Shown: one piece after another, positions 10,136-19,000 of the stretch
How positions within the stretch are numbered: the first letter of the stretch is position 1
How the letters are laid out: each line of letters opens with the position of its first letter
Assembly (NCBI GenBank): GCA_036365455.1
Contig: JAWQUS010000030.1
Coordinates: 15,148,001-15,212,000, forward strand
Length of the DNA: 64,000 bases
Source: Macrosoma leucophasiata
Taxonomy: Eukaryota; Arthropoda; Insecta; Lepidoptera; Hedylidae
Direction: 5' to 3'
Made by a program: the position numbers and the translations under genes
The notes under the pieces: model-generated
What the model saw: the letters and a program-made list of their open reading frames with translations, nothing else
What the model was told of the DNA's origin: nothing
Database searches by the model: none

Positions 10136-10261
10136 AGTTCCTAAAAGAACTGTTTCAGTACAGCACGCATTGACGCACAAGAGACAGGAAAGTTCTTAAA
10201 AGAACTATATGCTGTACAGATGACGTTCGACAGAGACAGGATGGTAGCTCTGAAAAGAGCT
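10136..10261 (+). repeat. Three 55-bp units, each opening with a 16-bp palindrome, in LTR U3
   Basis: AGTTCCTAAAAGAACT (10136-10151), AGTTCTTAAAAGAACT (10191-10206) and AGCTCTGAAAAGAGCT (10246-10261). Units one and two also share gtacag and gagacagga, so they are diverged tandem copies. In the third palindrome both arms have changed together, preserving the dyad. Confidence 0.85.
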
Positions 10262-10489
10262 GTTAGAGCTCTTCATCTGCAACCACGCTCTAACATCTTC
10301 AGTCTTCGACGTCTCCACTTCAATACTCACCGCACGACTTCAGATCCAGCTTGAACTCATAGCCACATCAGTCTACATCTTCGGCACGCGTCGTCAGCCG
10401 GCGAGCTCCCGCGACGCGTGCGTTCATCTTGTGAGCCCCGAGCGAAAGAGCGAGTCAGCGAGCGCCGCACATACTTATACCGGCAACTG

Positions 10490-10538
10490 GCGCATGCGCA
10501 CTGGAGTTCACCGAACTTAGAACGTATCGCGCATGCGC
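10490..10538 (+). promoter_or_regulatory. Two NRF-1/Ewg-like palindromes in the LTR
   Basis: GCGCATGCGC occurs at 10490-10499 and 10529-10538, 39 bp apart. This matches the known consensus of NRF-1 and its insect homologue Ewg (TGCGCATGCGCA). Use by that factor is inference. Confidence 0.45.
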
Positions 10539-10730
10539 GCATTGCTCCCGCGCTGACCTTGACCGATAAATCGACACGTGCCGGAAAAGAGACAGAAATT
10601 GAGATAGCATTATCAATTATCTGAAATCCTATTGGTTGTTAATTATTTATCTGTTATTTTATTGGTTTTTCTTATTTTCCATTTTTGTATAAATTGTGCT
10701 GTTTTTTGTGTAAAAATATATTCTACTACA

Positions 10731-11139
10731 ACCTTCTGAAGAGTTTAATTATAATCAAGAACGAACACAAGTAGTCTTCAACAGACGCCTGTCCTACGGA
10801 CATTGCGTCTGAGTCCGTAGAGCGTTCCTGGCCGGGAGTGGGGGAGGGGGTGGCGGACTCTGCTTGGTCCAAGAGAGGGGGGGCTGCGGACTGGGATGTG
10901 TCCGGAGAACAAACGGACTCAGGATGGTCCGAGACAGAGCGGCTCTGAGTGGGCGATCGAGAGCGCGGGGAACGTGAGCGGGGCTTTGAGAGTCTTGCAC
11001 CCTCACAAATGGATTCCAGGAATCCGTCGGGCAGGGGGTCCGGTAATTCCTGCATAATGCGATTGAACTTGGAATTGATTTTACTGCTTTTCAGCAGGAT
11101 GGCAAAAGCTGCCTCATGTTTCCTTTTCTCCTCAGACAT
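10731..11139 (-). CDS. Unidentified ORF truncated by the gypsy LTR
   Basis: From an ATG at 11139 the minus-strand frame runs into the LTR boundary at 10730 and stops three codons later inside the LTR, so the original 3' part has been displaced. The product begins MSEEKRKHEAAFAILLKSS. It contains a Ser/Arg/Pro-rich segment (RSRSPRSRSPTQSRS) and an acidic, Ser/Thr/Pro-rich stretch. I do not recognise the family. The upstream sequence (11140-12060) is GC-rich, structured and repetitive like a retroelement leader, so this is most likely the start of the first ORF of a third mobile element. A host first exon is the alternative. Confidence 0.45.
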
Positions 11140-11244
11140 GTTGTCTGGGGAGGAAAGGACTCAGCGAATGGGGGAAATGGACGTTTGCGGACTTGGTGGT
11201 TTTTTAATCCCTATATCGACCTACTTAACGCGCGAAGCAGGAGG

Positions 11245-11480
11245 GTTCGATTAAGCGAACACGTTCCCCGGGAAGAACCCACAACAAACCCGGGGCAATC
11301 GTGTGTTTTAAAACGCGCCTATAAATTGATCGCGGGGTATTTATCCCTACCTCCCGGGTGGGACAACCCGGGAGTGTGTGAGGTGTAATTACCTCCTCGC
11401 CGGGATAGGCGAGGAGGGTGTGTCCTACTGGTGAGCCCTAAGCTTGTATCGCCCTCGGCCAATCTTAATGTGCCGAGGGG
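11245..11480. other. Cluster of perfect stem-loops
   Basis: Successive inverted repeats: GTTCG/CGAAC (11245-11260), CCCCGGG/CCCGGGG (11266-11295), CTCCCGGGT/ACCCGGGAG with a 6-nt loop (11351-11374), CCTCCTCGCC/GGCGAGGAGG with a 6-nt loop (11392-11417) and CCCTCGGC/GCCGAGGG (11452-11479). The stems differ in sequence, so they are not simple copies. Both strands could fold. Confidence 0.7.
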
Positions 11481-11719
11481 CCCTAAGGTAACGTCTGTCT
11501 GTCAGTACTTGTACGGCAGAGACTATGGGGTCACTCCAAATGCCTCTGTTCTAACCGTACGCTTCCGATTTCGCTTTAGCCTGAAGGGCGCAGCAACGTC
11601 ACGGGTCTTCGTTTAGTCGGTTTCGTTGGCACTGTTAAGTTTCAGCCGACTTGCCCTGAGGGGGCCAACTTGTTGTTTAATTGTTGACGCTTCGGAACTG
11701 GAAGGAACTGCGTACACCC

Positions 11720-11910
11720 CAATTCCTCGAAACACGGCGGTCGGTCAAAAGACTGACTGTCGTTATCGGTAATTAGGACTTAAACCCAATTCCACGAAAC
11801 AACGATTAGTCAAAGACTAATCGTCGTTATCGGTAATTAGGGCTTAAACCCCAATTCCACGAAACGGGCGGTCGGTCAAGGACTAACCGTCGTTATCGGA
11901 GATTAGGGCG
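11720..11910. repeat. Three tandem units of 65-67 bp, each containing a hairpin
   Basis: Units begin caattcc at 11720, 11787 and 11852 and share cgaaac and cgttatcgg. Each has an inverted repeat at the same place: GTCGGTC/GACTGAC, ACGATTAGTC/GACTAATCGT and CGGTCGGTC/GACTAACCG. Arm sequences change between units while pairing is largely kept. Confidence 0.8.
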
Positions 11911-12029
11911 GCGATAAGCCGAAACTCGCGAACAATACACTCGCGATAGCGCTCTACCAGAAGGGAGAGCGAGAACAATGGAAGCGTGCGTTCAGGACGA
12001 GCGCACGAACCGGAATGACGCTGATGGCA

Positions 12030-12080
12030 CCATGATTCACCCGTCACCTTTTATAGAACATACTTTAGGGGGGAGAAATG
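12030..12080. promoter_or_regulatory. TATAAAAG on the minus strand and a purine run on the plus strand
   Basis: The minus strand reads TTCTATAAAAGG near 12055, a plausible core promoter for the leader and ORF at 10731-11139. On the plus strand taggggggagaaatg could be read instead as a polypurine tract before an LTR beginning TG. The two readings imply opposite orientations of the unknown element; I favour the promoter. Confidence 0.25.
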
Positions 12081-12329
12081 TTTAGCAACGAGAAATAAAA
12101 CGACTAGGTATCCATATATACATAAAGGCATGTATTTTTATTCATTATATTATTATCACAATATTTACATTATGAATCAATTTTATTCGTTTAAAACATA
12201 TTTATGTGATCTACCTAATATACAAATAAATGTAGATGCAATTTACATTTAAAAAATACAAATAAGATACTAAATTACCAGAGTGCACAAACTTTTTATA
12301 TATAATAAGCCTATTTAAAAAGAAATGAA

Positions 12330-12420
12330 AAGAAAAAATTGACTTCGGGTGGGATACAAACTTGCAACCTCTGGAGAACTAGCCCAATGGCTTTAACACT
12401 TAGCTTCCGAAGCTTTACAT
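12330..12420 (-). repeat. tRNA-like SINE head (minus strand)
   Basis: On the minus strand gctaagtgttaaagcc and a B-box-like ggttgcaagtttgtatccc occur at tRNA-like spacing. This resembles the pol III promoter of a SINE head rather than a working tRNA gene. Confidence 0.35.
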
Positions 12421-12472
12421 ATACGAGCGTTGATTTTTTATTTACCTTTTGATCATATCCATCCCATTTGAC

Positions 12473-12670
12473 GACCCGGTTAGTCCGGCGGTGTGAGATG
12501 ACCTTTTGATTCGAAGGGTCGCGGGTTCGATCCCCGCACCGGGACAAATATTTGTATGGCCTACAGGTATTTGTTTCGGGTCTGAGTGTTTGTGTATGTG
12601 TTGTTTGTACACAATAAGTATTGTATACGACACAGGTTTTGTGGGACTGTGAATGGAAAAGAGAATTACC
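12473..12670 (+). repeat. tRNA-derived SINE
   Basis: The head at 12473-12544 starts gacccgg and closes ccgggac, a 7-bp acceptor-like stem. It includes the B box GGTTCGATCCC at 12524-12534. A GT/TG-rich non-tRNA body follows to about 12670. It lies head to head with the tRNA-like fragment at 12330-12420. Confidence 0.55.
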
Positions 12671-13595
12671 AAGGTAAGGACTATGCCGTCTGTGACCATA
12701 GACATTGACGATCTCTGCCTACCTAAGGAACTAGGCGTGAATATACTTCACTTTTGTGAATGAAATCATTTAAATGTGGAATGTGTAAAAAAACTGTGAA
12801 ACATCAAAATTTTAGGAGGATGTTCAACTCGCGGAGTTTTACCCCAGGAATATACACTTTCGCCATTCTCCCATTACGATACGCATAGGCAACGAGTATC
12901 GTACACAACTCTCGAAAACAGGTCGCCAACAAGTATCTCACATACATTTGAATTTAGGATCGCACACTACTCTACCAGTATTCCACGCGTTTGCAACTAC
13001 TCATTCACGCGCTGAATCTCTTTCGTATCTCGACAAAATGGCGGCGGATCAAGAGAATTAATTGTATTAAATTTGTGCTTGGTAGTTTAAAAAATTGTGT
13101 TGCTTGTTGTAACTGCAAATTATGAGAATACATGAGAAAAGATACAACAGATAAGACGAGTAGAAATTGGGAATACATTTCAATTAGCAATTTTGTATAT
13201 AACCTGTAAAAAGTTAGTTAGTTTTTTGTTTCTACAAAACCTAGGCAAAATAATGCTAAGATAATGCTAAGAAGCCAAAAAAATGGTTGCACGTAAATAG
13301 ACACAGTGTGGGCAGGGCATCAAAAGGACACACCGTAGCGTGTCAGGCTATTGCACGTTTCCTTGCCGCCTATAACCTATCGCGACCAATCGAATGCAAG
13401 CATTGCTTTGGTTGAAAGTGTAAGTATTTATGAGTTTGTGTAAATAGTACCTCAATCGAAGCGATGATTGTATTAGAGTTACATTTCTATACATAAATAT
13501 TCGTGATATAAAACAGAAAAACTGCAAGCGCTTCTTCGACTTAACTTCCGTTCATAAAAAGCGTTTGCGCAAATGATGGGTTTGTCATTCTTCAG
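12671..13595. other. Intergenic, nothing recognised
   Basis: AT-rich sequence with no supported gene. A short ATG-initiated string (MAADQEN then stop) near 13038 has no support as a gene. Confidence 0.4.
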
Positions 13596-13599
13596 TAGC

Positions 13600-13876
13600 A
13601 TTTTTTATGTAATAAAAGTGGCAAACAAGCATATTGATGTTAAGTGATGACTGCAACCTATAGACACCCACACAATGACCAGAGGTCAAAATGCAGATGC
13701 GTTGCCACTCCTGAGGCCTAAGGTGTAATACATCTGTGCCGTAAATTACAGGGCCGTACATTACCACCTGACCGGGACACGATAATGCTGAACACTATCA
13801 TTTAGCGGCAAGTATATTAGGTAATGCGGTGGTGCCTACTCACCATGCTCCGTCACTCGAGCTCTACCACCAGTAA
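13600..13876 (-). repeat. 285-bp A-tailed repeat (family A), full copy
   Basis: Sense orientation begins near ggtggtagagctcc and ends ccacttnnattacataaaaaa, with conserved blocks gtaatgcggtggtgcc and ggcctcaggagtggnaacgc (one strand or the other). The A-rich tail suggests retrotransposition, as a SINE or a LINE 3' end. Layout resembles a dispersed repeat remembered from Bombyx. Confidence 0.8.
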
Positions 13877-15672
13877 AAAAAGCATAATATGCGAACCTCG
13901 AGAATATGCAGTTAGTATTCGACTGTAGTACATGTATCGTCATGTGAGAAAGACCTGACATTTTCTTCCTAAGTTTTCAAAATATATCTGATGAATACAA
14001 TTTCCATTTGCATTCTTCACTGAGCATATTATTATGGACGTTATATTACGTAAATAGGTTTTAGACAACATTAAATTACTTAAATTATAAATGTCTCTAC
14101 CAGATTAATTAAACCAATAAACAATTAAGAATATTTTATAAATACCATTAAAGACAATTTCATTCAATGATGTTGTACCACTAGTGAAATTTAATAGCAG
14201 TGTACATATTATAATTTGATTAAAAATAAATTATTATTTATTACAAAATAATTAAACTAAATGACATAAGCCATACTTTAGTATATTCAGTCTAAAAACA
14301 GGACTACATTAAAGTCAAATGAAAGGCTGCTGAATGAAGCGGTAGATCATAATAAAAAAATATATATATGTAGGTAATATATTTAAATAATTTTTTAACT
14401 TTCATAATAATATATTTTATTATTTTTATAAGTTTAGTGTTTAGTAACCAGAAGTTTTGTAAAATTATGGTTTACCGCAACCCTTAGTCGCCTTTACAGT
14501 TTTCTCTAATGGCATAACAAAATGTAATATTTTATGGATTATACGTCGCCTATAGCAATGTGCTTCTTTCATTTACTAATTATGATATTTAAATTAAGCA
14601 AATTTTCTAATTGATATATTAAGCGCCAGTTACCAACTAAAACAGAATAACCCTAGTATTAACAGCCGACCCTAATCGTACCTTCAGACGGAGAATCGCG
14701 GCAATCCGGATAACAAACAATCTTTCAATCGATCCGCTATCAGCGTCTTAATAACAACCGACAGCAAATTAAGACCCCAAGATAGTAATTTTGTCGCCTT
14801 TTTTCGCCTACGGATCTAAGGGTCAATCGAAAGTGGTGAGAAATGGACTGGATAGGGACCGGCAGTTATTCTATCTTAACAACAGGTTTGGCCGGTAGAA
14901 TTTTTTCGCTCAAATTAAGGCTAGTTTTTTAACAAGTGTCATAAATGTCCATTACACAACGTGTAACAGGATTAAATGTACAACCCGAAAGCAGTTTGTT
15001 TAGAATCAGTAACCGAATCGATTTCAGACATTTTTGATATAAGTAATATTTTGTCCCACAATTAATTACAATTAAGGAAATTATGGTCACCCATTTGGTG
15101 AACAGTCAATACAAACGAAAATGAGACTAACGTCTATCCAAAATAAAATGCTAGTCTCAACAAGTTTATTAGAACTCGTTAAGACGTGCTTTTTATTATA
15201 AATAATAATTTAAGAAATAAGATAGTGGAAATTAATCTTATTACTAGCGAGTGTTAAATAAGGGTACGCAGGTTATGCTACAACACATTGCAACAGTGTG
15301 CGTGTGTGAGTAGGTTCGTGTTTTATGTGCGACCGTAGGTAGACGTAGGGTAAGTATGCGTAGGGTGTGCATACTGTTTGTACAAATTGAGACAACTTAT
15401 TTCTTGAATAAAAAAATATTAAATACATAAACATGTAATTTCAGTTAATGTATTATGATTACAACTGGATTTTCTAATCGGGGTGTTAGAGAGTGTGCAT
15501 TATTCCCGTTACATGTTGTATACATAGGAATATCAAAAGGACACTTCCAAATTCACTTTTCCGATACTGCTATTGCCCAATTTTATAAAAAAAATCACAA
15601 TGTGAGCTTAACGCACGGTGCAATAAGATCTTCATTTCCGAGAAAACTTAACCAAGAACAAGATATTGACTC
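13877..15672. other. 3' flank of Vps11
   Basis: AT-rich, no other gene seen. Candidate AATAAA signals for the minus-strand Vps11 transcript appear at 15192-15197 and 15165-15170, which would give a 3' UTR of about 480-510 nt. Confidence 0.35.
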
Positions 15673-16061
15673 TCACGTGAATGGGTTTAAATTTTTATCG
15701 TAATCATCTTCATCGCCGAACGGGTTCGTTGGATCATTTTCTTTCTCATCTTTCGGGTCTTCGTCCGCGAAGGGGTTTTTAGATTCATCGTAGTGTTCAT
15801 CTTCAAACGGATTTTTGCCTGGATTGGCGACCGAAGCGGATATTTTAGGTGACACTTTTGTAGTTTCTCTTCTTTTAGCCGGCATGGGTGATGCGAGAGG
15901 TGAAGTTCTGGCTACGTGGGTCTTGGGCTCTAGTCTGTTGAGGTTAGCTTCGAGACTGGAACTGTATTGCTGTTGCTCCATCACTCGCATCCTGCCTTCG
16001 GGGACCGGTATCACGGCTGTGCCTTTTGGTACCATCTGCTTCGCAGTGTTTGCTACGAATA
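15673..16061 (-). CDS. Vps11: Vps11 exon 17, NPF-motif tail
   Basis: Acceptor TTTCCAG, stop TGA at 15675-15673. [11 protein letters not shown] aligns with LTSSLEAGLQR near the human C-terminus. A further 80 residues contain NPF at about residues 1019, 1031, 1048 and 1061, three of them followed by acidic residues. NPF followed by acidic residues is the known ligand type of EHD-family EH domains. Confidence 0.9.
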
Positions 16062-19000
16062 CTGGAAATAGCAAAGTTAATTTATTGATATTATGTACAA
16101 CAATAATTATCTATTTATGCAAACAATTAGAAAATTGTTATCAATTAGTAACTTTTAAGTGTCAACTGTTTATAATAAAATTACTATCAAAGTTCTTTTT
16201 ATAATAACTGGACTAGCATTTTTTGTGTATCTACTTATGAATAATTTTCTGCGTTTGTGGTCGTTTTTCGGTAAGAATCGTGTCAACATTTTTTTAAATA
16301 ATTACTTTGACAGGTGATTATCCAAAAAAGTTAACTGCTATCTACACTGACAGTTACTATATTCAACACATTAATAAGCGTCTAATCACACTTATTTGAA
16401 ACTGTAATGAAAAATTTACAATTATTATGTATTTTAAATTAGTATCTACACGAAAAAACATCATTTTCAGATCATCATTTTATTGAGAATAATGGTGTTT
16501 AAGTAAATGCTAATATAATTAAAATACATGTATATAAATATTAGAGTTCGTCGTTTTTTTATGTCTGTAGGTTGACAGACAAGCAAACGAACCACCTAAT
16601 GAAAAGTGGTCACCGTCGCTTATGAACATTTGCAACACATGGTGAGTTGCCAACGGGCTGCTAGCCCTGAAGGACTCTTTTGACGCCATTTTTGAAGATC
16701 CCCATATTGTAGCACCGAGGTAACATCTCAGAGGGAAGTTCGCTTTACAATTTACACTTTCTGGGCAGAAATGAACGTGAAAATCGCACCGTTGAACACT
16801 GCCAAGTGTCAAGGGGGTGAGAGTGGAACATCTCTCTTCGGCGGGTAGTGCAAGAAATGTGACGGTGGCACCATATCGAAAAGTTCACCAGAGAACTCAC
16901 CATAAATCATATAAGATAATAACGATTACGTACATTGTTTACTCTGTCCTTCCTGCAATCTTAGTTTAGCTTCAGCGCCGGGCCCGTACGTCGGCGCAGG
17001 CGCGGGAGCGGGAGCGGGGGCGGGAGCAGGCGCGGAGGCGGGCGCGGAAACGGGCGCGACGGCGGGGCCCGAACTGGCCTCTGGCGACTCCGTCACTACT
17101 GTCACCTTATTGAATAGCCCGCGACCGAAGTACTCTGATACCACTGCGTATCTGTATAAAAAACGCTTACTGTCAACATGTTTAGCGATATGATGATGTG
17201 ATGACATATAGCAACACGTGCCACCGGCCGCGGCGGACCGGAGGGGAGTAGCCATATGCAGGCTTTCCCCTCTGTCAAAGTGCAAGCCCAATTGGGCCTA
17301 TGCCCGTCGCCTAGAAGTTAAAATGTGTGCATGAAATTGTTTATGTATTTTGTTAAAGTCAAGGTGTGAGTTACGTAGTAATAGACGTTTTTTGTAGTGT
17401 GTGTGTCACGTATTTTCCCCCGCAAAAATTACAGATTGTTTTGTATCGTAATTAACGCTATGGCTACTCCCCTCCGGTCCGCCGCGACTGGTGAGCTGAG
17501 TTGCTCTATGTGTGAAGATGGTAGCAAACAAACATACATTGAACATGGTAAGTGACCATGCACTCCCTAAGGCCTGAATTATTTTGCAACTGTGATAGTA
17601 ATTACAGATCCATAATTTATGTTTTCTCATCATAATTTCAGCCAAAAGAAGTCCACTGCTGGATAAAAGCCTCCTCCGAAGATTGTCACAACGAACGGTC
17701 CTGGGCTGCCCACATCTCTCATCATTGTCCGCGATCTTCACCAGGTCGTCGGTCCACCTCGTGGGAGGCCTGCCTACGCTTCGTATATCGGTACACCATT
17801 CGAGATCTCTCCAGGAAGTGACGCCCCAACGGACATCAATACCTGGAGCTACGAGCCCTGCGCACGGCCACTTGAGTTTCACTATTCGGTGAATTGTGTC
17901 GGTTACATTGGATCTCATCCGGCTCTCCTCATTTCTGAATCGATATGTTATCTAAAGACCTCAATATAACAAAATAATATCATCTAGGCATGTGATTCCC
18001 AAAGTGGTCCAGGAGTGGACTTGGTCGGGGTACGTAGGCGTGATTTTTTACGGCCATATTTTACTGGTGGTAGAGCTCCAGTGACGGAGCTCGCGGGCGT
18101 AGGCACCACCGCATTACCTAATATACTTGCCGTTAAATGGTAGTGTTCAGCACTATCGTGTTTCGGTCAGGTGGTAATGTACGGCTCTGTAATTTCCGGC
18201 ACAGAGGCATAACACATAATGCCTCAGGAGTGGCAGCGCATTTGCATTTTGACCTCTGGTCATTGTGTGGGCGTCTATAGGCTGCAGTCATCACTTAACA
18301 TCAATGTGAACTGCACGCTTGTTTGCCACTTTTATTACATAAAAAAAAAAGATATAATATATTTATTTCAAAAATTATCACTTTAACTGTACACATTATC
18401 AAAGTATTGTGCAAAGTCACATCGTTATATATTATCGCATGATAAACATTATCTATGATATAATCATGTCTGTATGAGCCATGACAAGTTGTACTAAGAA
18501 CAAAATTGTCTACGACTTTTTTTTTATGTAATGGAAGTAGCAAACAAGCATGCAGTTCACATTGATGTTAAGTGATGACTGCAGCCCATAGCATCTGCAT
18601 TTTGACCAAGGTCAAAATGCAGATGCGTTACCACTCCTGAGGCCTAAGGTGTTATGCCTCTGTGCCGAAAATTACAGGGCCGTACATTAACACCTGACTG
18701 GAACACGACAGTGCTGAACACTACCATTTAGCGGCAAGTATTAGGTAATGCGATGGTGCCTACGCCCGCGAGCTCCGTCACTAGCATTCTACAACCAGTC
18801 GAAAGTACGATAATAAATTTAAAATGTGACACATTGTTTACATAACAAATTTACAATGTTGAAGATTTGTTTAGGACAATGTTAGCTTTAAGTTCCTAAC
18901 AGTAAGTGTCGTTACTAATATTATAAATACCAGTGTAGTTACAAACACGACAATATTTTGGATTTGAGGCTCCGATACATAAGAGTTTCTTTTTGTTTCA

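Larger units (their letters stand above)
10100..10730 (+). mobile_element. 3' LTR of the gypsy element (631 bp)
   Basis: It starts TGTAGCAG and ends CTACTACA, imperfect inverted ends with the TG...CA termini of LTRs, directly after a polypurine tract. The first 170 bp hold three palindromes spaced exactly 55 bp apart (10136, 10191, 10246). Two copies of the palindrome GCGCATGCGC sit at 10490-10499 and 10529-10538. The last 110 bp are AT-rich. The matching 5' LTR would lie left of the window, so the terminal repeat itself could not be confirmed. Confidence 0.8.

Noticed and set aside
16519..16812. 97-codon minus-strand frame with a Cys/His-containing segment
   Set aside because: Located in Vps11 intron 16; in-phase splicing of exons 16 and 17 excludes it and it looks repeat-derived.
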